From contig NZ_FNSI01000001.1 in NCBI RefSeq assembly GCF_900104955.1, positions 1,088,001-1,152,000 of the forward strand: a stretch of DNA of 64,000 nucleotides, in the 5' to 3' direction. The notes below the pieces were generated by a model, which saw only the letters and a program-made list of their open reading frames with translations, was not told the DNA's origin and ran no database searches. Positions 25,688 to 34,241 of the stretch are shown here, piece after piece. The stretch's first letter is position 1. Each line of letters begins with the position of its first letter. The position numbers and the translations under genes were made by a program. The DNA is from Beijerinckia sp. 28-YEA-48 (lineage in GTDB: Bacteria > Pseudomonadota > Alphaproteobacteria > Rhizobiales > Beijerinckiaceae).

Positions 25688-25708
25688 CCGCAGATGTCAT
25701 ATCTGCGG
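25688..25708. promoter_or_regulatory. Palindrome before the DUF1236 gene
   Basis: CCGCAGAT-GTCAT-ATCTGCGG is a perfect 8-bp inverted repeat 18 bases before the start codon. It could be an operator or a 5' leader hairpin next to the ribosome site. Confidence 0.4.
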
Positions 25709-25726
25709 CAACATGAGAGAACGATC

Positions 25727-26143
25727 ATGAGAAACAAACACCTGATGGCAACGGCTATCGTTGCAGTGCTTGCATTTCCTGTTCTCGCTCACGCGCAAGG
25801 TGTCGTTGGCGGAGCTGAAAGTGGCGCACGTGAAGGTAATAGAGCGGCTGGCCCAGTCGGCGGTGTTGTTGGCGGCGTCGTCGGAGGCGTCACAGGTGGC
25901 GTCGCCGGATTGATCGGTGGCGATCAACGGCCGCGTTTCCACGAATATGTCGTGACGCAAAGACGACCGTCTTATGTCTATCGCGAGGAGCTTCGCGATG
26001 GTGTTGTTCTGCCGTCCGAAGGCCTCCAATATTACGACGTACCGCCCGAATATGGTCCGAGCACTTATCGCTATACGGTGGTGAACAATCATATCGTTCT
26101 GGTTGATCCTGCGACACGCCGGATCGTCCAGATCATCGACTAA
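25727..26143 (+). CDS. DUF1236 secreted protein
   Basis: 138 residues. Signal peptide MRNKHLMATAIVAVLAFPVLAHAQ, then a Gly/Val repeat region (GGVVGGVVGGVTGGVAGLIGG) and a DUF1236 domain (RREL/LPSEGLQYYDVPPEYG, then YRYTVVNNHIVLVDPATRRIVQIID). Family members are periplasmic proteins of Hyphomicrobiales of unknown role. GAGAGAACG precedes the ATG at 25727. Confidence 0.82.
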   Translation: MRNKHLMATAIVAVLAFPVLAHAQGVVGGAESGAREGNRAAGPVGGVVGGVVGGVTGGVAGLIGGDQRPRFHEYVVTQRRPSYVYREELRDGVVLPSEGLQYYDVPPEYGPSTYRYTVVNNHIVLVDPATRRIVQIID

Positions 26144-26165
26144 TCAGCGATAGGTTTGACGTGAG

Positions 26166-26189
26166 GGTGGACAGGGTGACCTGTCCACC
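26166..26189 (+). terminator. Strong hairpin after the DUF1236 gene
   Basis: GGTGGACAGG-GTGA-CCTGTCCACC, a perfect 10-bp stem with a GNRA-type loop, 22 bases after the stop. There is no T run, so it may protect the 3' end or act with Rho. Confidence 0.55.
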
Positions 26190-26191
26190 AC

Positions 26192-26278
26192 GAGAAAATT
26201 GCGTGTCGGCAGAAAACGTAATTTCGTCGCGGACTTTTGTTTTAATGCGTCTTTGTGGCGTTTACTGCAAACGCTCTA
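26192..26278. repeat. Palindromic repeat A, copy 4, with second arm
   Basis: A degenerate hairpin (AAAATTGCGTG-N7-AAAACGTAATTT) joined to TTTTGTTTTAATGCGTCTTT, GTGGCGTTTACTGCAAACGC and TCTAG. The final CTAG gives the stop codon of the leftward hydrolase (26276-26278). It has the same layout as the copies at 34157 and 41222. Confidence 0.7.
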
Positions 26279-27271
26279 GCTCCGTAGAAAATCGACGATC
26301 TGCGATAAAGTTGCGTCTCGCCCCCGTTCCGGGCGATCGAGCAACACGTAGTGTGTCGCATTCTTTGGCTCCCATCGGCGCACCTGCTCTGCGTTGACGA
26401 GATCACGTTGCAGTTCGTCGACATCTTCGACGCGGGAAAAATAGTCCAGCTCCCCTCGGACGATGAGGACCTTGCAGGACACTTGGTTGGCATGGACGAG
26501 TTTCTCGCCGATGCCAATATAGAAACTGTCTTCGAGCATGCCATTTGGGCTGCGGAAGGTCGGGGGATCGCGGCTCAAGGTGGTTGGATCACCATCGCTG
26601 AGAGCTTGGACGAAAGCCTTGGCGACAGCAGGATCGCGCCATTCATCCTTGTTGGCGAGAGGGATCGACGTGTCCCATTTCTCAAGCAGATGATCGAGCG
26701 TGTTGAAATTATAGCCGCCGAACTTCTCGACATTGAAGCGCAGAGGGTTGTTGGGATCGGCCAGTTGCGCGCCGCGATAACGCGCATGTTCGGAAGCGCC
26801 GCCATAGAGCGGGTTATAGAGAACGAGATGGCTGACCTTCTCCGGCCAAAGCGCCGCGTACATAAGGATGAGCGTCGCGCCGACACCCCAGCCCAGCAAA
26901 GCGACTTTGTCGACCCCGCAGGTTTCGCGCATCGCGTCCACTGTAGCGTCAACGTCGCGGGTGATTTCAAGGCAGCGTGCCAGTGGCCGTGAAGCGCCTG
27001 GCGGCTGTGACATGGCGGCGGGGCGATCGGAACGGCCAAAGCCGCGCGCATCGGGAATGAAGCTGTCGTGCCCTGAAAGCGCCAGGGTCTCGGCCACCGA
27101 GCCATTTTCGACCGGAAGGTCGAACTCGCTGATCCCGGGCACACGCGTGCCATGCATCAGAAGGATCGGCGTGCCCTGGGTCGAGGTTTCGTCACCACGG
27201 ACTTCGCGAACCGCGATCGTGACCTGGTCGATTGTCTTTACCGTGATGTCCCGACGAACGATACGCGTCAC
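26276..27271 (-). CDS. Alpha/beta-fold hydrolase with altered nucleophile elbow
   Basis: 331 residues of alpha/beta-hydrolase fold: ILLMHGTRVPG (about 36-46), FIPDARGFGRSDRP, the elbow GWGVGA (127-132), VLIVRGELDYFS (acid strand) and NATHYVLLDRPE (His). The nucleophile position is Gly129, where Ser, Asp or Cys is expected, so ordinary ester hydrolysis is doubtful although the Asp and His seem kept. Start is GTG 27271 behind GAGGGAA. It is the last gene of the operon 30210 to 26276 and lies 20 bases after the amidohydrolase. It may act as a lyase, as a non-hydrolytic enzyme, or be a sequence variant. Confidence 0.72.
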   Translation of the reverse strand: MTRIVRRDITVKTIDQVTIAVREVRGDETSTQGTPILLMHGTRVPGISEFDLPVENGSVAETLALSGHDSFIPDARGFGRSDRPAAMSQPPGASRPLARCLEITRDVDATVDAMRETCGVDKVALLGWGVGATLILMYAALWPEKVSHLVLYNPLYGGASEHARYRGAQLADPNNPLRFNVEKFGGYNFNTLDHLLEKWDTSIPLANKDEWRDPAVAKAFVQALSDGDPTTLSRDPPTFRSPNGMLEDSFYIGIGEKLVHANQVSCKVLIVRGELDYFSRVEDVDELQRDLVNAEQVRRWEPKNATHYVLLDRPERGRDATLSQIVDFLRS

Positions 27272-27291
27272 TTTATTCCCTCGTTTGGAGA

Positions 27292-28104
27292 TCAGTTGAA
27301 GAAGAGTTTGAGGGCGGTCAGGTCCATCGCCCGTCGCACCGCTTCATCGGGAAAATTGGCCGCATAGCGTTCGAGGGTTTGGGCATAGGTCACCTTGTCC
27401 TCGAAGGCGGCGAAGGGCCAATCGCTGCCCCAGAGCAGGCGCTCGGGCCCGACGTGTTTCAACAAGGTGGCGGCGAACACGGGGCAATCCTCCGATGGTT
27501 CGATCCGGAATGCGGCGGAAGCTTTGACCCAGGTGTTGCCGTTGTCGAGGGCGCGTAGGACAGCCTGGAAGCCTGCCGAATTGACGCCCTGACCGCGCGT
27601 CGGCCGGCCGAAATGATCGATGACAAGTTTGGCGCCGGACGCTGTAATCTTGGCGATGTGATCGGGCAGGCGCACGCCTTCGTCGTGCAGCTGAACGTGC
27701 CAGTCGAGATCGGCGATGCGGCGCATCAGCCGACGGTATTCATAGCTCGTCAGGTCGGGCGGCGTTTCGACGTTGCGGAACTGGAAGCGGACGCCGACGA
27801 CGCCATCCTCCTTCATCCGCCGCATGGCGTAGAGATCGATGTCGGGCGAAACGATTACCGTGGTGCGCAGGCGCTTGTAGCGGCGGACAGCCTCAAGCTG
27901 ATAATCGTTGTAATCGCCATAAATGCTCGCGGCGGCAAGCACGGCGAAATGCACGCCGTGGCGATCAAGCGTCGCGATATAATCATCGATCGGCGCATCG
28001 GCTGGTGGAATATGCCAGGCGGTGGCGCTTGTCGGCATCGATCTGGTGTAGACGTGCGCGTGGCAATCGATGAAGGGCTGTGCAGCCGGCATGGCGGATT
28101 TCAT
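27292..28104 (-). CDS. Amidohydrolase family protein, LigI-like
   Basis: 270 residues of the amidohydrolase TIM barrel. IDCHAHVY gives the first HxH metal motif, GVVGVRFQF and WHVQLHDEG follow, LVIDHFGRP is on strand 6, and LLWGSDWPF carries the final Asp. Size and motifs match 2-pyrone-4,6-dicarboxylate hydrolase (LigI) and related lactonases that hydrolyse cyclic carboxylates. The ATG at 28104 overlaps the stop of the upstream esterase as TAATG, a sign of translational coupling. With the TTT binding protein and hydrolases in the same operon, breakdown of an aromatic-derived lactone is likely. Confidence 0.82.
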   Translation of the reverse strand: MKSAMPAAQPFIDCHAHVYTRSMPTSATAWHIPPADAPIDDYIATLDRHGVHFAVLAAASIYGDYNDYQLEAVRRYKRLRTTVIVSPDIDLYAMRRMKEDGVVGVRFQFRNVETPPDLTSYEYRRLMRRIADLDWHVQLHDEGVRLPDHIAKITASGAKLVIDHFGRPTRGQGVNSAGFQAVLRALDNGNTWVKASAAFRIEPSEDCPVFAATLLKHVGPERLLWGSDWPFAAFEDKVTYAQTLERYAANFPDEAVRRAMDLTALKLFFN

Positions 28105-29135
28105 TATGGATCGGCCAGTTCTTTGCTGATGAGCCATTTCGAGATCTTGTCGGCAATCTCGCGATTGTTCTTATCCATCATCATCATGTGGGAATTGCCC
28201 TTGATGCCGATTTGGGGGAGATCGATAATATCGACGCTGCCGCCGGCGGCCTTGACCGCATCGAAATAGGCGAAGTCGCTTTTGCGATAGGCGACCCAGC
28301 GCGAATCCTGCTCGATATAGTCACCGAAGACACCGAGGATCGGGATTGATTTCAGGAGTGGTGCCTTGTCGAGATTGCCGGCGCTCGCCGCCTCGACGGA
28401 GACGATCCCCTTGATCTTGTCGGGACGGGCTTCCGCCGCCTTAAAGCCGAACACGCCGCCCTGGCTGTGGGTCAGGAGAACGCAGGGGCAGACTTTGTCG
28501 ATGAGCGCGATATAGGCGGTCAAAACCGCATCGTCGGTCGACAGCCAGCGCGGCACGATCTGTTTGGTGAAAGCGTCGAAGGCTTCGATCGGGAACTGAT
28601 TGCCGGGCAGGAGTTTGCGCTTGGCCGGATCGGCATCGAAGGAGCCGGCGCCGGGGCCGATGCGGAAGCGCTCCCACGGATCGGTCTGGGTTAGGAAGAG
28701 GGGCTGGGACTTCCAGATGTCGGGGGAGGCGAAGCTGGAGCGGCCGCGTTCCATGGCATCGCTGACATAGACGTCCCATCCCTTGCGGATGAACATGTCG
28801 CGCCAGCCCTCGCGGCCATCGGGCGTTGTCTCATAGGTCACACCGGTCAGGCCGCCGCCATGCCACATCAGCAGCGGCCATTTGCCTTTGCGGTTCTGCA
28901 CCAGGAAATATTGCACATACATCTGCTCGACCTGATAACGGCCGTTGGGATCGAGCTTGGAGGTCGGGCCGCCGGGAACGCGCACGATGTCCTGTACGGG
29001 GAGGCCGGACAGTTCGGCGATGCGGCCGCCGACATGGAAGGAGCCCATGTCGCGTAAAGCGATCGGATCGGCGGCGTAGGAAGCTGTTCCTGTCAGACAC
29101 AGGAGCGTAGCCAAGAATGCGTTGCGGAGTTTCAT
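28104..29135 (-). CDS. Secreted alpha/beta-hydrolase (esterase-like)
   Basis: 343 residues with a signal peptide (MKLRNAFLATLLCLTGTASYA). WPLLMWHGGGLTGVTYETTPDGREGW forms the oxyanion region and THSQGG the nucleophile elbow with Ser; GNSHMMMMD near the end supplies the His. Acting in the periplasm, it could cleave an ester before uptake by the TTT protein encoded just upstream. SD GAGGGAG precedes the ATG. Its stop overlaps the next start. Confidence 0.82.
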   Translation of the reverse strand: MKLRNAFLATLLCLTGTASYAADPIALRDMGSFHVGGRIAELSGLPVQDIVRVPGGPTSKLDPNGRYQVEQMYVQYFLVQNRKGKWPLLMWHGGGLTGVTYETTPDGREGWRDMFIRKGWDVYVSDAMERGRSSFASPDIWKSQPLFLTQTDPWERFRIGPGAGSFDADPAKRKLLPGNQFPIEAFDAFTKQIVPRWLSTDDAVLTAYIALIDKVCPCVLLTHSQGGVFGFKAAEARPDKIKGIVSVEAASAGNLDKAPLLKSIPILGVFGDYIEQDSRWVAYRKSDFAYFDAVKAAGGSVDIIDLPQIGIKGNSHMMMMDKNNREIADKISKWLISKELADP

Positions 29136-29166
29136 GTTAGGGCTCCCTCTCAGTCTGACGGATAGG

Positions 29167-30210
29167 CTATTGGCCGAAGGCGCTGCCCAGGGCTTTCAAG
29201 ACTTCGGGCGGCGCGGCATAGAGGCGCTGGACATAAGCGCGCATGTCCATTCCCGACAGGCCGGAAACATCAATCCGCATCTTGTCGGCGTCGGCTTTCA
29301 ACTCGCTGCTGGCGAGTGCATCGAGGAAAGCCTTCTGCAGAATCTCCAGCCGGTCGGCGGGAACTTCAGGCGGCGCAACATAGGGACGGCTGAGATCGTT
29401 CTGCGCGTAGAGAATGGTGAGAACCTGGCGTTGGATGTCGGTCTTGGCGAGGGCGGGCATCAGGGGCACGCCGGCGGCATTCAGTTCAGGATCGCCCTTC
29501 ATGTCTTCCTGCACGAAGATGCGGGCAAAGCTGTTGCCGGTGAGGAGGTCGGGGTATTGCACCTTGAGCGTCGACCAGCCGATGCCGCAGATGCCCTGGA
29601 CCTCATTCTTTTCGATGGCGCCGCCGACTTCGCGCGTGCCTTGATAGCCGGGAATGAGCTTGAATTTCACGCCGAGCAGATTGCGCTCGACGGTGGGAAA
29701 ATCCACGACCTGACTGCCGCGCGTCGTTCCGCCGATGGTGATGTCCTGGGTCAGCAGATCTTCAATCTTCTTCACGCTGGCATCATTGCGCAGCATGCAG
29801 ACCGAGGCTTCCACCTTGGCGTTACCGATGAAGCTGAACTTGCTGGCGTCCAAAGCATTGGCGCCAGGCGCCAGCAGGGCATCGATGAGAACGCTGGGAA
29901 AGAAGGTGCCGATCGTGGTGCCGTCTTTGGGCGCGCGGAACATCAGATGCCTGGCCACGATCTGGCCGCCGGCTCCGGGCATGTTCGAGACGACGACGTT
30001 CGAAGCGCCAGGGATACGCGAGGTGAGATGGCGCGCCAGGAGACGCGCATAGGTGTCGAGCCCACCGCCGGCTGCTGCGCCCACGGCGATGGTGATCGTT
30101 TTGCCTTGAAAGAACTGGCTTGCCGGCTGGGCGAAGGCAGGCGCGGCCGCGAGCGCCGAGACCAAGCCATAGCCGAGTGCGGTTCGGATTGTACCGACGA
30201 GCAGCCCCAT
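29167..30210 (-). CDS. TTT-type tricarboxylate/organic acid binding protein
   Basis: 347 residues; signal peptide ending AAPAFAQ, then GKTITIAVGAAAGGGLDTYARLLARHL and VVSNMPGAGGQIVARHLMFRAPKDGTTIGTF. These are the Bug-fold loops in the more distant variant with AAGGGLD and NMPGAGG. The start at 30210 has AGGGAGA in front. It is the first gene of a leftward operon with the secreted esterase, the amidohydrolase and the hydrolase, opposite a LysR-type gene that probably controls it. Confidence 0.82.
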   Translation of the reverse strand: MGLLVGTIRTALGYGLVSALAAAPAFAQPASQFFQGKTITIAVGAAAGGGLDTYARLLARHLTSRIPGASNVVVSNMPGAGGQIVARHLMFRAPKDGTTIGTFFPSVLIDALLAPGANALDASKFSFIGNAKVEASVCMLRNDASVKKIEDLLTQDITIGGTTRGSQVVDFPTVERNLLGVKFKLIPGYQGTREVGGAIEKNEVQGICGIGWSTLKVQYPDLLTGNSFARIFVQEDMKGDPELNAAGVPLMPALAKTDIQRQVLTILYAQNDLSRPYVAPPEVPADRLEILQKAFLDALASSELKADADKMRIDVSGLSGMDMRAYVQRLYAAPPEVLKALGSAFGQ

Positions 30211-30361
30211 TGCGATCTCCCTAGCGCCTATCGGCCTATAATTTTGGCTATTGATATTCGACCGTAGGAAGCAAGAGTGCGCCAATATTCGTTGCAACGC
30301 TTATCAAAACCAATACTTTCGATATAAAAAATACGCCATAAATTTTGTAGCGAGCCATCAC
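30211..30361. promoter_or_regulatory. AT-rich divergent promoter region
   Basis: About 150 bases between the TTT binding-protein operon and the LysR-type gene are far richer in A+T than the surroundings. They include ATTGATATTCGA and CTTTCGATAT, which are partly inverted and may be regulator half-sites. LysR regulators normally act from such divergent regions. Confidence 0.4.
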
Positions 30362-31564
30362 GTGGAGCGAATTCCTGATCTTCGGCGTTTGCGCGCTCTT
30401 CATGAAGTGGCCCTATCGGGATCGCTCGTCATGGCGGCTGAGGCTCTGCGCATCAGCCAGCCGGCGATGACCTATCTGATCAATCAGCTCGAAGCCGATC
30501 TCGGGATCCGATTGGTGGTTCGTGGGACGACGGGAACAGCGCTGACCACGATCGGGGACCTTTTCGCCAAGCGTACCGAACGCTGTCTGCAGAAGATCGC
30601 GGAGGCCGTTGAAAACCTGTTGGGGGAAGGGATCTCTCTGCGGCGTAGACAGGCCGTCGTGTCGCGGATTGGTGGCACGCAGTACAACGCCATCCTGGCG
30701 CTCTGGCATGAAGGCGACGGCGCCTCGGCGAGCCGATCGCTTGGCGTATCGCAGCAATCCCTGCTGCGGCCCATTCGGGAGTTGGAGAAACTCCTGTCCA
30801 TCAAGCTCGTCCGTTCGCTGGGTGGTCGGGTTCTCTTCACGGATGCTGGGCGCGAGTTGGCGCGGCACCTGGTGTTGGCGGGACAGGAGATTGGATCGGC
30901 GCTGGAGGAGATCGGTCGCGGGCCAACAGGGGCGCGGAACCTGCGCATCGGTGCGCTGGTGTTGTCGCCACGGCTCATCTTGACTGAGGCGCTCGACGAA
31001 GCGCTTCGCTCTACACCTCGGCAAACGGTGGAGATCGTCGAAGGGGCCTATGAGGATTTGGTGCTGCGGCTTCGCGACGGGTCCATCGATGTCATTTTCG
31101 GCGCCTTGCGGGCACCACCGCCGTTCTCCGACCTTGTCGAGGCGCCGTTGCAAAAGGATCCCTATATCGTCGTCTGTCGGCGCGGCCATCCCCTTGCTCG
31201 CTTGAAGCGGATCAAAGCGAAAGATCTAGAAAAATTTGACTTCATATTCCCGACGGAAGGGTTGCGTCGCGAGGTGCTGGACGCGCTTGTGCAACGCTGG
31301 AAGCTTTCGCCGCTCTCCCAAGTCTATAGCAATTGGCTGCCAACGGTTGTCGCCATGGTGCGCTCAAGCGATCGTCTGGCGGTGCTGTCGCGCTGGCATA
31401 TCGAATCCGATGAGTCCGCCGATCTTCAGGCGCTCGACACTTTGCCGGTGCCGCACGCGCCGCGTTATGTCGGCCTGACAAGCCGGGCGTCGTGGTTGCC
31501 GACGCCATTCCAGCAGCATTTCATGGACGTGTTGACGAAGGTTGTGCGCGCGCGGGCTTCTTAG
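30362..31564 (+). CDS. LysR-like regulator with two N-terminal helix-turn-helix domains
   Basis: About 400 residues, longer than the usual 290-320. Two winged-HTH units can be read in tandem: RRLRALHEVALSGSLVMAAEALRISQPAMTYLINQLEADLG (about 8-50) and YNAILALWHEGDGASASRSLGVSQQSLLRPIRELEKLLSIKL (about 106-148), the latter followed by TDAGRELARH as in LysR proteins. An effector domain follows (LRIGALVLSPRLILTEALDEALR, then YIVVCRRGHPLARLKRIKAKDL). The GTG at 30362 is a tentative start; a TTG at 30251 gives a longer frame. It is divergent from the 30210-26276 operon and is the obvious candidate to regulate it. Confidence 0.8.
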   Translation: MERIPDLRRLRALHEVALSGSLVMAAEALRISQPAMTYLINQLEADLGIRLVVRGTTGTALTTIGDLFAKRTERCLQKIAEAVENLLGEGISLRRRQAVVSRIGGTQYNAILALWHEGDGASASRSLGVSQQSLLRPIRELEKLLSIKLVRSLGGRVLFTDAGRELARHLVLAGQEIGSALEEIGRGPTGARNLRIGALVLSPRLILTEALDEALRSTPRQTVEIVEGAYEDLVLRLRDGSIDVIFGALRAPPPFSDLVEAPLQKDPYIVVCRRGHPLARLKRIKAKDLEKFDFIFPTEGLRREVLDALVQRWKLSPLSQVYSNWLPTVVAMVRSSDRLAVLSRWHIESDESADLQALDTLPVPHAPRYVGLTSRASWLPTPFQQHFMDVLTKVVRARAS

Positions 31565-31574
31565 GAGCCCCGAG

Positions 31575-32834
31575 CTAGGTCGCCAGAATGCTGGCGCGGC
31601 CGAAGCCGTATTGATCGAGCGGCACGACGCGGCAGGGATCGCCCTTCTGCGCTTTGGGCGCGTGCGGCTGGCGCACGATCAGGCCCTGCGCTTCGGCGAG
31701 GATGCCGAGCATGGAGGAGTCCTGGCGCTTGAACGCCGTGGCGACAGGCAGGCCGTCGCTGTCGTGCTGCAGGCGCGCGCGCAGATAGTCCTGGCGCACA
31801 TCATTGGCCGGCACATCCTCGCCGAGCACGGCGGCGATGGTGGGATCGCGGCCGGCGGCGCTGTCGCCGCACAGCGCGCGGATCATCGGCAGCACGAACA
31901 ACACGCAGCAGACAATGGCCGACACCGGATTGCCGGGCAGGCCGGCGATCAGCATGTCGTCGATGCGGCCGTGCATGAACGGCTTGCCGGGGCGCATGGC
32001 GATGCGCCAGAAGCCGAGTTCCATGCCTTCGCGCTTCAGCGCCGATTGCACCAGGTCATGGTCGCCAACCGAGGCGCCGCCCAGCGTGACGAGGACATCG
32101 GCCTTGGCATCGCGGGCGCGGCGGATCGCGGTTTCCAGCGCTGCGAAATTGTCGCCGGCGATGCCGAGATCGAGCACTTCGGCGCCGGCCTGGCGCAGAT
32201 AGGCGCCGACAGCGAAATTGTTGGAGGCGATGATCTCGTCGGGGCCGGGTGAGCTGCCCGGCGGCAGCAGTTCATCGCCGGTGGCGAGAATGGCGACGAG
32301 CGGCTTGCGCACCACATCGACCGTGGCATGGTTCATCGCCGCCGCCAGCGCCAGTTCGGCGGGGCCCATCAGCCGGCCGGCTTCGAGCAGCACATCGCCT
32401 TCTTTAAAGTCGAGACCGGCGCCGCGCACATGGCGGCCGAGCGGTTCGCTGAATTTCGCGGTGATGATGTCGCCATCGACCTCAGCGTCTTCCTGGATGA
32501 GGATTGTGTCGGCGCCTTGCGGCACGCGCGCGCCGGTGAAAATGCGCACGGTCTCGCCGGGGCTGATGGCGCCGTTGAAGCCGTGGCCGGCGGCGCTGGT
32601 GCCGATCAGTTTCAGCTTTGCGGGAAGGGTGGCGATATCGGCGGCGCGCACCGCATAGCCATCCATGGCGGACAGATTGGCGGGCGGCTGGGTGCGGCGG
32701 GCGGCGAGGGGATGGGCGAGCCTGCGGCCATGGGCCTGCGCCAGGGCAACCGTGTCGCTGAGGCGCGGCCGTTCAGCACTTGCCAACAAGCGCTTCAGAG
32801 CCTCGTCGACCGACAGCATCGGTTCTTTCGCCAC
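31575..32834 (-). CDS. moeA: Molybdopterin molybdenumtransferase
   Basis: 419 residues; inserts molybdate into adenylylated molybdopterin. Clear motifs are ANLSAMDGYAVRAAD, VRIFTGARVPQGADTILIQED, VAILATGDELLPPG, TLGGASVGDHDLVQSAL and MLIAGLPGNPVSAIVC. The start is GTG 32834, one base after the moaC stop (TAAAGTG), so the pair is coupled. In related genomes lexA usually follows moeA; here a LysR-type gene is convergent with it. Confidence 0.95.
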   Translation of the reverse strand: MAKEPMLSVDEALKRLLASAERPRLSDTVALAQAHGRRLAHPLAARRTQPPANLSAMDGYAVRAADIATLPAKLKLIGTSAAGHGFNGAISPGETVRIFTGARVPQGADTILIQEDAEVDGDIITAKFSEPLGRHVRGAGLDFKEGDVLLEAGRLMGPAELALAAAMNHATVDVVRKPLVAILATGDELLPPGSSPGPDEIIASNNFAVGAYLRQAGAEVLDLGIAGDNFAALETAIRRARDAKADVLVTLGGASVGDHDLVQSALKREGMELGFWRIAMRPGKPFMHGRIDDMLIAGLPGNPVSAIVCCVLFVLPMIRALCGDSAAGRDPTIAAVLGEDVPANDVRQDYLRARLQHDSDGLPVATAFKRQDSSMLGILAEAQGLIVRQPHAPKAQKGDPCRVVPLDQYGFGRASILAT

Positions 32835-32835
32835 T

Positions 32836-33315
32836 TTACGCCTCGTGTTTCCAATCGCCGGATTTGCCGCCGGATTTCTCGACCATGCCGATGCCTTCGA
32901 TGCGCATGAAGCGATCGACCGCTTTCACCATATCATAGACGGTGAGGCAGGCGACGCTGACGGCGGTCAGCGCCTCCATCTCGACGCCGGTCTGGCCGCT
33001 GACTTTGGCGGTGGCGCGCACGCGCACGCCAGGCAGGCTTTCGTCGGCCGTCAGATCGACTTTGATGCTCGAGAGATTCAACGGATGGCAGAGCGGGATC
33101 AGCTCGTGGGTACGCTTGGCCGCCATGATGCCGGCGATCCGCGCCGTGCCCAGCACATCGCCTTTCTTGGCATCGCCGGCGATCACCAGCGCCAGGGTTT
33201 CCGGCTTCATCACGACGCGGCCTTCGGCGATCGCGATGCGATCCGTCGACGCCTTGGCCGATACATCGACCATATGCGCCTCGCCGGAGGCCGCGATATG
33301 CGTGAGCTTGCTCAT
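32836..33315 (-). CDS. moaC: Cyclic pyranopterin monophosphate synthase
   Basis: 159 residues; second step of molybdenum cofactor synthesis. [66 protein letters not shown] and the final KSGGKSGDW are fully typical, including the catalytic Lys in the last motif. Its ATG overlaps the trpC stop as ATGA. Confidence 0.96.
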   Translation of the reverse strand: MSKLTHIAASGEAHMVDVSAKASTDRIAIAEGRVVMKPETLALVIAGDAKKGDVLGTARIAGIMAAKRTHELIPLCHPLNLSSIKVDLTADESLPGVRVRATAKVSGQTGVEMEALTAVSVACLTVYDMVKAVDRFMRIEGIGMVEKSGGKSGDWKHEA

Positions 33316-34124
33316 GCCTTGGTTCGCACGGTCTCGCCATGCAGCAGGGTGTGGGTGGCCTTGCTCACATCGGTGTGGCGCATCAGGCTTTCGCCGACCA
33401 GGAAGGCGTCGATGCCGGCGAGGCTCAGGCGCTTGCAATCCTCATGCGAGCCGATGCCGCTCTCGCCGACGATGATGCGGTCCTTCGGCACGAGCGGCGC
33501 CAGCTTTTCGCTGATCTCGAGCGTGGTCTTGAAGCTGTGCAAGTCGCGATTGTTGATGCCGATGAGGCGCGTCTCCAGCGGCAGGGCGCGGGCCAGCTCC
33601 TCTTCATTGTGGATCTCGACCAACACGTCGAGATGCAGATCATGGGCGGCCTTGTTGAGCGCAAGGGCGGTCTCGTCGTCGACGCTGGCCATGATGATGA
33701 GAATGCAATCGGCGCCCCAGGCGCGGGCCTCATAGACTTGATAGACGTCGTAGAGAAAATCCTTGCGCAAGGCCGGCAGCAGAGTGGCGTCGCGCGCGCT
33801 GGTCAGGAATTCGGGCTTGCCCTGGAAGGAGGGCTCGTCGGTCAACACCGACAGACAGGCGGCGCCGCCGTGCTCATAGGCCTGGGCGAGCTTGGGCGGA
33901 TCGAAATCGGGACGGATGAGGCCCTTCGACGGGCTTGCCTTTTTGACTTCGGCGATCAGGCCAAAACCGCCGGCATTGATCTTCGTCTCGAGCGCATGGA
34001 CGAAGCCGCGCGTCGGCGAGCGCTGGCCGATGATCCGCTCCAGCGCGGGCAGGGGCATGCGCACCTTCGCTTCGGCGATTTCGCGGCGCTTATAGGCTTC
34101 GATCTTACGCAGAATATCTGACAT
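33312..34124 (-). CDS. trpC: Indole-3-glycerol phosphate synthase
   Basis: 270 residues; closes the indole ring in tryptophan synthesis. [89 protein letters not shown] and [12 protein letters not shown] form the normal beta/alpha barrel order with Lys and Glu catalytic residues. It is not fused to TrpF. The start at 34124 ([13 protein letters not shown]) replaces a longer frame. It is followed directly by moaC with a 4-base overlap. Confidence 0.96.
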   Translation of the reverse strand: MSDILRKIEAYKRREIAEAKVRMPLPALERIIGQRSPTRGFVHALETKINAGGFGLIAEVKKASPSKGLIRPDFDPPKLAQAYEHGGAACLSVLTDEPSFQGKPEFLTSARDATLLPALRKDFLYDVYQVYEARAWGADCILIIMASVDDETALALNKAAHDLHLDVLVEIHNEEELARALPLETRLIGINNRDLHSFKTTLEISEKLAPLVPKDRIIVGESGIGSHEDCKRLSLAGIDAFLVGESLMRHTDVSKATHTLLHGETVRTKA

Positions 34125-34156
34125 TTCGGATCGCTTTCTGCTCCGCACCAGCGTCT

Positions 34157-34241
34157 TGCAGTTTGACAAAGCCGTCAAACGCCAAAAAGACGCGTCAAAA
34201 CAAAGATCCCCGCAAATCGTGTTTAGATGAAACGCGATTTA
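34157..34241. repeat. Palindromic repeat A, copy 5, with second arm
   Basis: TGCAGTTTGACAAAGCCGTC and AAACGCCAAAAAGACGCGTC lead into GCAAATCGTGTTTA-N4-GAAACGCGATTTA. It fills the gap between trpD and trpC and supplies the trpD stop codon (TAA at 34239-34241 on the minus strand). Confidence 0.75.
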
